Source: Lentisphaeraceae bacterium (lineage in GTDB: Bacteria > Verrucomicrobiota > Lentisphaeria > Lentisphaerales > Lentisphaeraceae). From it: DNA of 64,000 bases. The translations under genes and the position numbers were made by a program. Location of the stretch: the NCBI GenBank assembly GCA_021232515.1, contig JAJPOQ010000022.1, positions 27,344-91,343 of the forward strand. Reading direction: 5' to 3'. Every line of letters starts with the position of its first letter. The first letter of the stretch is position 1. The notes beneath the pieces were generated by a model, which saw only the letters and a program-made list of their open reading frames with translations, was not told the origin of the DNA and ran no database searches. Shown here in pieces: positions 35,311-44,785 of the stretch.

Positions 35311-36921
35311 TTATGAAATTGATTGGTTTATTTTGTTGTTGAGCTCTTTTGCAAAACCGACACCAGCTTCTTTGTAAATGTTGAAGGTGTAGTCTATACC
35401 TATTGCCTTTAAGGCTTCTTCTTCGTCTTGATACTTCGATGTTGCAGCGATCTTTCCTGTGTAGCCCATCTTTCTTAGTTGAGTTACTGTAGCCATATTT
35501 GCATTGTGAGTAGGTAGCGTGAGCAGAACCCATTCTAAACCGTTCAGTAGACCAGGGGATTTAGTCCAGAAATCTGGGTTCGTTGCATCCCCAGGAGCAA
35601 CATTTTTGTTAGCAAGTTTCAATTCTTTAATTTTGTCAGAGCTAACTTCAATGCCAACAATCTTGTCTTTAAACTGGGGCTCAAATACATCGTAAACAGC
35701 GCTTCCCATACGGCCTACACCGAAAATAATAACTTTTATGTGGGATAAGTCGAGATCTTCATCTCCAGCTAAGCGCTTTTTCCTTTCAAATTTCTTTAAT
35801 TTATCACGATATTTTTGAAACCATGTGTCGCGTACATTTGAAAGTGGAGCAGAGATGATGAATGAAAGCGATACAACTATGGCAAATACAGCTAACCATT
35901 CTTTAGGGAGCCAACCAGCTTCAAAAGCAAGAGCACCGACAATAAGACCAAACTCACTGTAATTTGCAAGATTTAAAGATGTTCGCCATGATGTACTAAT
36001 TCTAAGTCGAAATAAGTTGAAGGTACCGTAGTACATCGCCACTTTAATGGGAAGAATGATGATTATTAAAATCGCGGCGAAGATTTCACCCCAACCTGGC
36101 AGAGCAGTCATGCCAATACTTAAGAAAAAGCCAACAAGAAATAGTTCTTTCAAGCTGAGTAGAGACTTAGCTAATTCGTTGGATTTTGGATGATTGGCGA
36201 AAAGCATTCCAAAAAATAGGGCACCTGCATCTGCCTTAACTTCTACAAGCTCAAATATTCTTGCCCCACCTAGTGCAACTGTTATACCAAATAAAATAAG
36301 CAGTTCACCATGACCAGTTTTTTCAAGAAGCTTAAAGATTAATGGCCTCAAAGGAATACAAAGAAGTAGAGCAAATGCCCAGATTGATGGAACTTTACCA
36401 ATGGAAGCTGAAATGAATATAACTGCGGCGATGTCTTGAACCACTAGTATTCCTATAGCAAGGGAGCCGTGGTTAGAATTTGATGCACCTAATTCATCTA
36501 ATATCTTGATAGCAAATACTGTGCTCGAGAATGATAATGCAAAACCAATAAGCAAACATGTCTTGAAATCTAGATTAGAGAATAGTGCTAGGCTTGTCTG
36601 TGCAAGAAGAAAAGTAAAAGCTGCAATAAAAATAGTAGTGAGCCCCATATGGAGCGTGGCGACACCCCAAACTTGGGGCTTGGCCAGTTCTTTTATTTTA
36701 AGTTTGAGGCCAATGGTAAATAGGAGCAAAGTGATACCTAAATCGGCTGTAGAATTTAAGAAACTGCCACCTTCTGCACCAAGAATATTTAGCAAGAAGC
36801 CCGCAGCTAAAAACCCAATTAATGGAGGTAGACTTATAAGTCTAACTAGAAAACCACAAATAAAAGCTATGGCAATCCACAAAGGATCATTGTTGCTTAT
36901 GGAAATTAACTGTGCGTCCAT
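35311..36921 (-). CDS. CPA2-family cation:proton antiporter with RCK (TrkA-N) domain
   Basis: 536 residues: about 12 membrane helices (residues 12-370) followed by a cytosolic Rossmann domain. The antiporter core has LGITLLLFTIGLKL, ALSFSSTVFAIKIL and ILVVQDIAAV, as in KefB/KefC/YbaL. The C-terminal nucleotide-binding domain has VIIFGVGRMGSAVYDVF and an acidic residue in IVGIEVSSDK. It probably exchanges K+ or Na+ for H+ under nucleotide control. The ligand and ion are not decided by sequence. Confidence 0.9.
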   Translation of the reverse strand: MDAQLISISNNDPLWIAIAFICGFLVRLISLPPLIGFLAAGFLLNILGAEGGSFLNSTADLGITLLLFTIGLKLKIKELAKPQVWGVATLHMGLTTIFIAAFTFLLAQTSLALFSNLDFKTCLLIGFALSFSSTVFAIKILDELGASNSNHGSLAIGILVVQDIAAVIFISASIGKVPSIWAFALLLCIPLRPLIFKLLEKTGHGELLILFGITVALGGARIFELVEVKADAGALFFGMLFANHPKSNELAKSLLSLKELFLVGFFLSIGMTALPGWGEIFAAILIIIILPIKVAMYYGTFNLFRLRISTSWRTSLNLANYSEFGLIVGALAFEAGWLPKEWLAVFAIVVSLSFIISAPLSNVRDTWFQKYRDKLKKFERKKRLAGDEDLDLSHIKVIIFGVGRMGSAVYDVFEPQFKDKIVGIEVSSDKIKELKLANKNVAPGDATNPDFWTKSPGLLNGLEWVLLTLPTHNANMATVTQLRKMGYTGKIAATSKYQDEEEALKAIGIDYTFNIYKEAGVGFAKELNNKINQSIS

Positions 36922-37044
36922 TTTAAGAAATCTTTGCTATAATAATTTCTTAAATGATAGAGCTCATACACTGTTATATCAAATTCAATGTTGTGAATGA
37001 ACCAGAGTTAAGTGAAAGAATTGTCACTCTATCAAGATTAAATA

Positions 37045-37111
37045 CGTATAGTACATACTAATCTACATTTTTGCGCTGAAAATAGAAAGCTTTCGTCGTA
37101 TTGTACGTACT
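37045..37111. promoter_or_regulatory. Pair of near-identical 15-base elements upstream of the moxR/bat operon
   Basis: CGTATAGTACATACT (37045-37059) and CGTATTGTACGTACT (37097-37111) match at 13 of 15 bases and start 52 bases apart, close to five helical turns. Each contains a small inverted core (TAGTA-CA-TACTA; GTACGTAC). They lie 67-133 bases before the moxR start. They look like a paired operator; the protein is unknown. Confidence 0.4.
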
Positions 37112-37177
37112 TTAGCTGATGGTTGTAGAGTACCGGTTTGGGCCCCGGGATTTGAGATATAAATTTTAAGGAAAGTT

Positions 37178-38164
37178 ATGAGCTCTGAAACGGTTAATAA
37201 ATTTACAGAAGAAAATATAAAACTTAAGAAGATTCGAGATGAAGTGTCGAAGGTCGTAGTTGGATTAGACTATCTTGTCGAGCGCTTGCTTATCTCCATG
37301 CTTTGTAGTGGTCACGTTCTTATCGAAGGTATTCCAGGTTTAGCAAAAACTCTGACAATCAGTACTTTGGCTCAGGCAATGAATGTCGACTTTAGCCGTA
37401 TTCAATTCACACCAGACCTTCTTCCAGGAGACCTTATCGGTACTCTTGTTTACAATCAGCAATCAGGTGAATTTACGCCTCATAAAGGACCTGTTTTTGC
37501 AAATATGGTTTTAGCAGATGAGATCAACCGTTCTCCAGCTAAAGTTCAATCGGCTTTACTTGAAGCGATGCAAGAGCGACAGGTGACGATCGGTACAGAA
37601 ACTTACAAACTGGACCAGCCTTTTTTAGTGATGGCAACCCAAAACCCTATTGAGCAAGAAGGGACTTATCCACTTCCAGAGGCTCAACTAGACCGTTTTA
37701 TCTTCAAGATTGTAGTTGGTTATCCTAGTATGGAAGAAGAGCATGAAGTTATGAAACGCATGTCTGTTTCGACGCCAAAATTAGAAGTTGAAAATGTGAT
37801 CAACGCTGAAGATATATTAGCAATGCGTAAAACTCTTGACACAGTCCATACGACCGAAGAAATAGAGAAGTATATATTGCGCTTAGTTGATGCAACTCGA
37901 AATCCGCAAAACTATAAACTTGAAGAGTTGAAGAAGTATATAAGTCATGGAGTTTCACCTCGAGCCAGTATTTTCCTTATAAAAGCTGCACGAGCTCATG
38001 CACTAATCAACGGCAGAGACTATGTGACTCCACATGACGTGAAGAGTATTGCGCTCGATGTTCTACGTCACAGAATTTCTATTACATACAAAGCTGAAGC
38101 AGAAGATAAAACCCACGAATCTATTATCCAAACAATTTTGGAGAGTGTCGAAGTTAGCGCCTAG
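37178..38164 (+). CDS. moxR: MoxR-family AAA+ ATPase
   Basis: 328 residues with a modified Walker A (IEGIPGLAKT), Walker B (MVLADEINRSPAK), MATQNPIEQEGTYPLPEAQLDRF containing sensor 1, and a C-terminal lid (GVSPRASIFLIKAARAHAL). MoxR ATPases act as chaperones for VWA-domain partners. This is the first gene of the Bat-type operon, 8 bases before the DUF58 gene. Ribosome site AAGGAAAG. Confidence 0.94.
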   Translation: MSSETVNKFTEENIKLKKIRDEVSKVVVGLDYLVERLLISMLCSGHVLIEGIPGLAKTLTISTLAQAMNVDFSRIQFTPDLLPGDLIGTLVYNQQSGEFTPHKGPVFANMVLADEINRSPAKVQSALLEAMQERQVTIGTETYKLDQPFLVMATQNPIEQEGTYPLPEAQLDRFIFKIVVGYPSMEEEHEVMKRMSVSTPKLEVENVINAEDILAMRKTLDTVHTTEEIEKYILRLVDATRNPQNYKLEELKKYISHGVSPRASIFLIKAARAHALINGRDYVTPHDVKSIALDVLRHRISITYKAEAEDKTHESIIQTILESVEVSA

Positions 38165-38172
38165 AGAGTTTT

Positions 38173-39060
38173 ATGAATCAAGAAGAGCTGGAAAAGAAAG
38201 TTCGCCATATACAGATTCATAGCCGAAAAGCCGTTATAGAAACTTTAGCTGGTGAGTACCGCAGTAGTTTTAAAGGCATGGGCATTGAGTTTGAAGATGT
38301 GCGTCAGTACCAACATGGTGACGATGTTCGAACCATTGATTGGAACGTGACTGCGCGTACGGGTAAGCCACATGTGAAGCAGTTTATGGAAGAGCGCGAA
38401 TTGACGCTTTTCTTTTTGATTGATATCTCTGCCTCAGGAAATTTTACCAGTGTGGAGAAGTCTAAAAAGGACGTAGCTAGCCAGATCTTTGCCTTGTTAG
38501 CTTTTGCTGCTTCTCACAACAATGATAATATCGGCCTTATTCTTTTTTCTAATGAAGTAGAGCTCTATATAAAGCCTGGCAAAGGCAAGAATCATGTTTT
38601 AAATATGATCGAAAATATCTTGAGCCACGAACCGAAATCGCGTGGGACAGACTTAAACGTTTGTTTGGATTTCCTTCGCAAAGTTCGCCGAAACCGTTGT
38701 GTGACATTTTTGTTTTCTGACTTTATGACCGAAGACTTTGAAGATGCTCTTTCTTCTGTGGCAAGAAACTATGACTTAGTCTGTGTTAAACTGAGTGACT
38801 TTCGGGAAAAAGAGTTGCCTACTAGAGGAATAATTGAAATAGCTGATTCTGAAACGGGTGAAGTTCGAGCGATAGATTGCACGAATAAAAAGCTGAGAGA
38901 GAACATACTACAAAACTTTATTGAGCAAGATAAAAAGTTGCAGGAGTTTTGCTTAGAGATAGATGCTGACTTTTTACATGTTCATACAGAAGAAGACTAT
39001 CTACATAGACTTATTTCATTTTTTAGAAATAGAAGCTTGAGGAGTGCCGATGCTCTTTAG
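38173..39060 (+). CDS. DUF58 domain protein
   Basis: 295 residues with the DUF58 core: GEYRSSFKGMGIEFEDVRQY, GDDVRTIDWNVTART and VKQFMEERELTLFFLIDIS. A VWA-like fold follows (DVASQIFALLAFAASHNNDNIG, RGTDLNVCLDFL). It is always found beside moxR in this operon type and is probably cytosolic or membrane-associated. It overlaps the next gene by 11 bases. Confidence 0.93.
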   Translation: MNQEELEKKVRHIQIHSRKAVIETLAGEYRSSFKGMGIEFEDVRQYQHGDDVRTIDWNVTARTGKPHVKQFMEERELTLFFLIDISASGNFTSVEKSKKDVASQIFALLAFAASHNNDNIGLILFSNEVELYIKPGKGKNHVLNMIENILSHEPKSRGTDLNVCLDFLRKVRRNRCVTFLFSDFMTEDFEDALSSVARNYDLVCVKLSDFREKELPTRGIIEIADSETGEVRAIDCTNKKLRENILQNFIEQDKKLQEFCLEIDADFLHVHTEEDYLHRLISFFRNRSLRSADAL

Positions 39061-39898
39061 AATCTCTGTTTTAATATTTTTATTTGTTGGATGTTTGCCC
39101 AAAGAAAAAGAGAGCAAATGGGCTTTTTATGAAACTGAGGTGGGGGATGTAACTGTTAGCCTAATGGTCCCAGAATATGCTCTAAGTACAGTGGACTTAT
39201 TGCGTCTTGAATTAACCGCAGAAGCTCCGCAAGGTAGTGAGTTTCACTTTCCAGATAAGCAGAGTGACTACGGCGACTTTAGCTACTTTGAAAGTCATGA
39301 AACTTCACTGAAACTGAATTCTAAGAATAATGTAGTTCAAAATTTTTCTCTTGTCGTTGAACCGGGATTGCCGGGAACTCACAAGTTTCCAGCTTTGACT
39401 GTCCTCTATGGAAATAAAGAAGTAAAGACTAAACCATTTTCGATTGATGTGTCTTCTGTTTTAAGTGAAGATGATAAAGAAGTCAAAGACATAGTCGACC
39501 TATCTAGTGAAACTTCATTTTCTTCTTTAGTTCTAGCTTTTATCCCAGTCTTTTATTTACTGTTTTTATTCTTGAAAAGAGATAACTTTTTCGATGAAAG
39601 AAAAGAGTTTTTTGAGAATCTACTAAAGCGCATGGAAGAAGCTCAATTTGCAGAACTACCTAAAGTTTTCTGTGAATTTCTATCAGAGAATTATTGCGAT
39701 AAAACCGTATATACGGGAAGTGATGCGATAGAGAATTACCTTAAGTTAGTTCACATCGAAGATGCATTAAAAAAAGAAATAGTTTCAGTGTTTAAAGCTT
39801 ATGAAGAAAATCGTTTTTCAGCAGCAGAGACCATTACCGATAAGAGTATAAATGGACGCTTTGTTGAGTTAGCCAATAGGCTGAAGGTGACGAAATGA
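39050..39898 (+). CDS. Bat operon membrane lipoprotein, unknown (DUF4381/BatD-like position)
   Basis: Start ATG 39050, chosen because TGAGGAG lies 5 bases upstream and the lipobox FVGC then falls near residue 16. It has 282 residues: a beta-rich, Ig-like periplasmic part (about 20-145), one membrane helix (SSLVLAFIPVFYLLFLFL, about 165) and a helical cytoplasmic tail with Glu/Phe-rich segments. It sits between DUF58 and BatA and overlaps both neighbours. It resembles a short BatD, and the tail pattern matches the small proteins that commonly occupy this slot. No enzyme motif. Confidence 0.7.
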   Translation: MLFRISVLIFLFVGCLPKEKESKWAFYETEVGDVTVSLMVPEYALSTVDLLRLELTAEAPQGSEFHFPDKQSDYGDFSYFESHETSLKLNSKNNVVQNFSLVVEPGLPGTHKFPALTVLYGNKEVKTKPFSIDVSSVLSEDDKEVKDIVDLSSETSFSSLVLAFIPVFYLLFLFLKRDNFFDERKEFFENLLKRMEEAQFAELPKVFCEFLSENYCDKTVYTGSDAIENYLKLVHIEDALKKEIVSVFKAYEENRFSAAETITDKSINGRFVELANRLKVTK

Positions 39899-40923
39899 CC
39901 TTCTTAAATCCTATGGCTTTTTATTTGTTGATTAGTATTCCTTTTATCGTTGTTTGGCAGCGCCGCCGTCGTCAAAGTGAAGCCATAGAGTACTCATCTT
40001 TATCTCTTTTTGGTAAGACTAAAAAAACTTGGCGTCAACGTCTTTTGTTCTTGCCCCAGTTTTTGTTTTTATTAGCTTTAGTTTCGCTGATTTTTGCTCT
40101 CGCGAGGCCACAAGTTGAAGTCACTAGTGAAAGGCAGGACCGTCAAGGAATAGCTATACAGGTGTTGATTGATGTATCGACATCTATGGATATGTATATT
40201 CGTTTTAAAGATGAAAATGTGACTCGTATGGAAGTCGCTAAAAAAGTTGTTGAGGAGTTTGTTGCCGGCGATGGAGAAGAACTCAAAGGGCGATCAAATG
40301 ACCTGATCGGTATAGTTACTTTTGCTCGTTATGCAGATACGATTTGCCCGATGACTTTAGGTCATGATGCTTTGGTTCAGATGGTTCGCGAATTGACGAT
40401 CAATGAAAGGCCGAATGAAGATGGTACGGCATACGGGGATGCAACGGCTTTAGCTGCAGCTCGTTTGAGATCTTTGGAAGGTGAAGATAACGATATAAAA
40501 AGTAAGATCATTGTGTTACTGACAGATGGTGAAAATAACTGTGGTGAGCATATGCCACTGCAAGCTGCAGGTTTAGCCAAGAAGTGGGGGATTCGCGTTT
40601 ATACAATCAGCATAAAATCTGGCGAAAGAGTTAGTCTTCAGAAAACCGACGCTGGTGAGTTTTTAGTGCCTCCAGAACCGACAGCGAGTGACAAAGTTCT
40701 TGAGCAGATGGCGAAAGAAACTGGTGGTATTTACCGAACTGCTTATGACTTTGATTCATTGAAGTCAGTTTATAAAGAGATTGGCGACTTAGAGAAAACG
40801 AAGATGAAAGCGGTGAATTATACGGACTATCAGGAGTCTTATGCAAGCTTTGCCATAGCAGCGCTAATTTTGCTTTTACTTCAGCATATTTGTAGTGCCA
40901 CTTTTTTGAGGGTTGCACCATGA
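39895..40923 (+). CDS. batA: BatA: membrane-anchored von Willebrand factor A protein
   Basis: 342 residues. Two N-terminal membrane helices (about 7-20 and 55-75) flank a short basic stretch; a third is at the C-terminus (ASFAIAALILLLLQHI). The VWA domain has an intact MIDAS: IDVSTSMD, a Thr in DGTAYGD and VLLTDGENN. It overlaps its neighbours by four bases each (ATGA junctions), so translation is coupled. Aerotolerance is the historic label from Bacteroides; the molecular role is unsettled. Confidence 0.9.
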   Translation: MTFLNPMAFYLLISIPFIVVWQRRRRQSEAIEYSSLSLFGKTKKTWRQRLLFLPQFLFLLALVSLIFALARPQVEVTSERQDRQGIAIQVLIDVSTSMDMYIRFKDENVTRMEVAKKVVEEFVAGDGEELKGRSNDLIGIVTFARYADTICPMTLGHDALVQMVRELTINERPNEDGTAYGDATALAAARLRSLEGEDNDIKSKIIVLLTDGENNCGEHMPLQAAGLAKKWGIRVYTISIKSGERVSLQKTDAGEFLVPPEPTASDKVLEQMAKETGGIYRTAYDFDSLKSVYKEIGDLEKTKMKAVNYTDYQESYASFAIAALILLLLQHICSATFLRVAP

Positions 40924-43007
40924 GTGAGTTTACTTTCTTAAATTTCAAAATGTTGATATTGGCGCCACTTTTACTGGTGTTTGTAGCATTGCATTTTTAT
41001 CGCGAACGCAAAAGGCGCCAAGATCTCGATGGTTTTACGAAAGGTCACAGTCGCTTAGCTATTTTGCGTTGGCCACAGCTTATATTTATGTGCCTCGCTA
41101 TATTCTTTCTGGTCTTTGCCCTTATGCAACCAGCATGGAATAAGGCGCCAAAAACTCTTCTTAAAGAAGGTCGAGATCTTATTTTTGTACTAGATGTTTC
41201 GAATAGTATGCTGGCAGAAGATGTTATCCCGAATCGACTTGAGCGCGCCAAGATTGCCATCTCAGAGTGTGTGGATACCTTGGTTGATCATAGGGTCGGT
41301 TTAGTCGTCTTTGCAGGCTCAGCGACGATTAAGTGTCCACTTACTTTAGACTACGGATTTTTTAATAGCATGTTGAATAAAGTTGGGCCTGAAAGTGCAG
41401 CTCAAGGCGGAACCCGTATAGCCGATGCCATTTTGAAAACTTGCGATAAGCTTTTTTCAGATAGCCGAAAAGGCTACAAAGACATAATCCTTATTTCGGA
41501 TGGTGGAGACCAAGGTGAAGGTTTAGAGAAAGCCGTTGAAACTTTGAATGACCAGAAAATAAAACTCATGGCGATCGGTATAGGTGATGAAAAGCATGGT
41601 GCGCGCATTCCTCATAATGATGGTTTTATGACCTACAAGGGAAAGGAAGTTTGGACAAAGCTTGAAAGTGCTCAGCTGCAAAAACTCGTTGAGCAGTGTC
41701 GCAAAGGAGCATATCTTTCAGCAGGAATAGCCCAGCTCGATCTTGGACGTATTTATGAGCAGTTGACTGCTAGTGAAGATACTATGGAGATGAGCGAACA
41801 AAGCATCATGGTTTATGAGGAGGAGTATCCAACATTTCTATTCATTTCGTTTATCTGTTTGCTGCTTTCACTCTTACCAGATATACAGCTCAAGAAGTCT
41901 AAAGTCGCAGCGACGATTCTTATGGTATTTACTGTTTTTGCTCAGGCTGATCTGAAGTCGGATGCTGCTGATGCTATGTCTGAGAAAGACTTTATTCGAG
42001 CTACAACGTATTATTTGCAGTTAACGTTTGAAGAGCCATCAATCGAGAATTATCACTTACTAGCTACGGCCCAATTTAAAAATAAATCTTATGAAGAGTC
42101 GGCGGCGACCTTTACTCTCATCTTGGACGAAGAGTTGAGTTTACCTCAGCGAGTTAAGACTATCTACAATGTAGCGACATCTCAACTAAAGTTTGCGAAT
42201 ACAACCGATGAGCCCGGTCAAGCTTTAGGAGCTTTGAATGAATGTCTTTTAAACTATCGCAAGGTTTTATTACAGGATAAGATTTTCCGAAATGCAGCGG
42301 TGAATTTTGAGCTTGCGAAAAAACTTCGAAAAGAAATACAGGATGCTTTAGAAGAGCAGCGCCAGCAGCAAGAAGAAATGCAGAAAGCTTTGGAAGAGAT
42401 TCGCCAAGACTTAGAAAAGTTGGTGGAAGACCAAACAAAGAATATAGAAGAGACAAATAAAAGTGATACAACAAATGAGTCTTTGGTCGACGCTGAAAAA
42501 AAGATAAACCAAGGGACTCTTTCAGTCCAGTTGAAGATAATGGGCCTTAAAGAGAAGTACTTTAAGGAACTAAATGAAGAGCATTCGCCATTTCGCCCAT
42601 CCCAAGAAAGTCTGACTAAAGCAATCGTTAGTGAAGGTGAGGCGATAAAGAGTTTAGCACTAGATAAAAAAGCTTCTCTCCCGTTTGAACAAGATGCTTT
42701 GTCATCCTTAAAAGATGCCTTGGAGCAATTCCCACAAGATCCGAATCAACAGCAAGATCAAGGGGAATCAGATGACAGTGAGTCAGATGATGAAGGCGAC
42801 GAGGACTATGAAGAAGAGTCAGAAGAAGAAGGTGAAGGCGAGTACGGCGAGCCTATGGATACCGAGAAAGTCGACCTTGAGTCGCAGAAGATACCACCAC
42901 CAACTGACAATTATGAAGATATTTTGAAACGAGAACAGCAGATCCAGGACATACGCCAGCAAAATGCATCTGGCAAGAAGCGCCCATCTGTAGAAAAGGA
43001 CTGGTAA
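40920..43007 (+). CDS. BatB-BatC fusion: VWA domain plus TPR and acidic tail
   Basis: 695 residues. The N-terminal half is BatB: membrane helices at about 10-20 and 50-70, then VWA with VLDVSNSML, GGTRIADAI and LISDGGDQG, and another helix near FLFISFICLLLSLL. The second half is BatC-like: after a hydrophobic stretch (ATILMVFTVFA) come TPR-type helices (ATTYYLQLTFEEPSIENYHLL), a Gln/Glu-rich coiled coil (about 460-500), and a very acidic tail (SDDEGDEDYEEESEEE). BatB and BatC are separate genes in Bacteroides; here they are one frame with no stop. Confidence 0.9.
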   Translation: MSEFTFLNFKMLILAPLLLVFVALHFYRERKRRQDLDGFTKGHSRLAILRWPQLIFMCLAIFFLVFALMQPAWNKAPKTLLKEGRDLIFVLDVSNSMLAEDVIPNRLERAKIAISECVDTLVDHRVGLVVFAGSATIKCPLTLDYGFFNSMLNKVGPESAAQGGTRIADAILKTCDKLFSDSRKGYKDIILISDGGDQGEGLEKAVETLNDQKIKLMAIGIGDEKHGARIPHNDGFMTYKGKEVWTKLESAQLQKLVEQCRKGAYLSAGIAQLDLGRIYEQLTASEDTMEMSEQSIMVYEEEYPTFLFISFICLLLSLLPDIQLKKSKVAATILMVFTVFAQADLKSDAADAMSEKDFIRATTYYLQLTFEEPSIENYHLLATAQFKNKSYEESAATFTLILDEELSLPQRVKTIYNVATSQLKFANTTDEPGQALGALNECLLNYRKVLLQDKIFRNAAVNFELAKKLRKEIQDALEEQRQQQEEMQKALEEIRQDLEKLVEDQTKNIEETNKSDTTNESLVDAEKKINQGTLSVQLKIMGLKEKYFKELNEEHSPFRPSQESLTKAIVSEGEAIKSLALDKKASLPFEQDALSSLKDALEQFPQDPNQQQDQGESDDSESDDEGDEDYEEESEEEGEGEYGEPMDTEKVDLESQKIPPPTDNYEDILKREQQIQDIRQQNASGKKRPSVEKDW

Positions 43008-44785
43008 TGAACAGGCTTGTATTAATTTTTCTTTTGCTTCCATGGGCTTTGTTTGCTCAAGAAGAAGTGAAAGTTCATGCCGAGACTTCGGTAAAATCTT
43101 TCTTCTTGGGAGAGGCATTTACTTTAAATGTCATGGTCTCTGGGACAGAGAATGTGAAAGCTCCGCAAATGAATGTTGTGAATGACTTTGTGGTGAAGAA
43201 AGTAAGTGAGTCAGCGGTGTCTTTGAATGATAAGAAAGGTTATATCATTCGCTATAAGTTACTTGCGAAAAAGGATGGCAACTTAGTTATACCCGCTCTT
43301 GGAGTTAAGGTGAATGGCGCACTTATGGAGACAGGTGAGATAAAGCTTGAAGTGAAGAAGCCTTTGACTCATAAAGGTCTTCAAGTGAAAGTACATCTGT
43401 CGCAGTCAGAAGCTTTTGTCGGTGAACCGATCTTGGCGACTTTCATACTTTCTAGTGAATTACCACTCTATGCCTTTAATGCAGTCGATATAACCTACCC
43501 ATTTTTAACTCACTACGGTTTTAAGGTTTACGATCCACATAACTCGCCAAAGTCTGGAGATAAAAATAGTATCGGTTTACCAGTTTCAAATACAAGAATC
43601 ATTGCGCTGCGGGGAAATGAGAAAAGAGGTGATGTGAATCTGGATACAATTACCTTTAAGAAAATACTCATCCCACGTGTTTCTGGCGAATTGATCATAA
43701 AACCAGCCACTTTTTTAGCGTCGTATACGCCACCAGAAGTAAAGACAAATGGCAAGCGAAACTGGCAACCACAGTACCCAAGCCACTTTAATAATAACTT
43801 TTTTGAAGAAGTAGAAGGCAAGAGTTATGAGAAATACTTTGCATCGTCAAATGAGTTAAAGCTTGTTATAAAAGATCTGCCGACAAAAGGTAAACCTGTA
43901 GACTTTCAAGGTTTAGTTGGTAAGTGTGAAGTGTCTGCAACTGCGGAGCCTGCGATAGTTGAAGCAGGGGCTCCGGTGAGTTTGCGCATAGTTGTCGATG
44001 GCCATGAGTATCCTGCCATACCTGAATTGCCTCAGTTGGGGCAGCAGTTAGCTTTTAATCGTAACTTTTCTATCCCTTCTCGTCAGTCTCCTGGGAGAGT
44101 TGAAAACAAGACAAAACTCTTTTTGAGAACCTTGCGACCTTTGCGAACAGATGTTTCAGAGATTCCTGTTATTCGCATACCATACTTTGACCCGCAAACT
44201 GAAACTTATGGCATAGCTCAGACGAAAGCCATAGCTTTGACTGTAACGCCAGCTAAAACAGTGACGGCTTTTGATGCGGACTTAAGCGATGGTAAAATCC
44301 TTAAAAATAAGTTAGAGAAAAATAAAGAAGGGATTCACCACAATTCATTGTCTCTTGCTGCTCTAAAACGTCAGCGGTTGGTAAGCCCATTATTGCTTAC
44401 TGCTGTTTTTGTTCCTCCACTGTTATATCTACTTTTCTTACTCATTACAGCAGAGTCACGCTTACTTTTAAGAGACCCTGTAGCAGCAAGAAGAAAGTTT
44501 GCTTATAAAAAGTTTAAGAGTAGGCTTTCTTCAGCAACAGATACAGAAAGTCTTGAAAAAATAGTGCGTTCTTACATCGCAGATTCATTTAACTTAGTAA
44601 GTGATGCTCATACCTTTGCAGAAATAGAAAATAAACTTCCAGAGAAAGAAGCTTTGATGAAAATCTATGATGTCTTCGATACCAGACGATTTAGCAAAGT
44701 TTCATCGACAGAAGATTTCTCTTCTCTCAAAAAAGAAGCTATTCGGGTTATTTCTTCTCTAAATGGGAGAATGAAAAATGTTTAA
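43007..44785 (+). CDS. batD: BatD-like protein (oxygen tolerance family)
   Basis: 592 residues with a signal peptide (VLIFLLLPWALFAQ). The large beta-rich periplasmic region has the BatD pattern: VKSFFLGEAFTLNVMVSG, YKLLAKKDGNLVIPAL, QSEAFVGEPILATF and PRVSGELIIKPA. One membrane helix lies near 465 (LLLTAVFVPPLLYLLFLLI), followed by a cytoplasmic helical tail. The start overlaps the upstream stop (TAATG). The stop overlaps BatE by eight bases. Confidence 0.88.
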   Translation: MNRLVLIFLLLPWALFAQEEVKVHAETSVKSFFLGEAFTLNVMVSGTENVKAPQMNVVNDFVVKKVSESAVSLNDKKGYIIRYKLLAKKDGNLVIPALGVKVNGALMETGEIKLEVKKPLTHKGLQVKVHLSQSEAFVGEPILATFILSSELPLYAFNAVDITYPFLTHYGFKVYDPHNSPKSGDKNSIGLPVSNTRIIALRGNEKRGDVNLDTITFKKILIPRVSGELIIKPATFLASYTPPEVKTNGKRNWQPQYPSHFNNNFFEEVEGKSYEKYFASSNELKLVIKDLPTKGKPVDFQGLVGKCEVSATAEPAIVEAGAPVSLRIVVDGHEYPAIPELPQLGQQLAFNRNFSIPSRQSPGRVENKTKLFLRTLRPLRTDVSEIPVIRIPYFDPQTETYGIAQTKAIALTVTPAKTVTAFDADLSDGKILKNKLEKNKEGIHHNSLSLAALKRQRLVSPLLLTAVFVPPLLYLLFLLITAESRLLLRDPVAARRKFAYKKFKSRLSSATDTESLEKIVRSYIADSFNLVSDAHTFAEIENKLPEKEALMKIYDVFDTRRFSKVSSTEDFSSLKKEAIRVISSLNGRMKNV

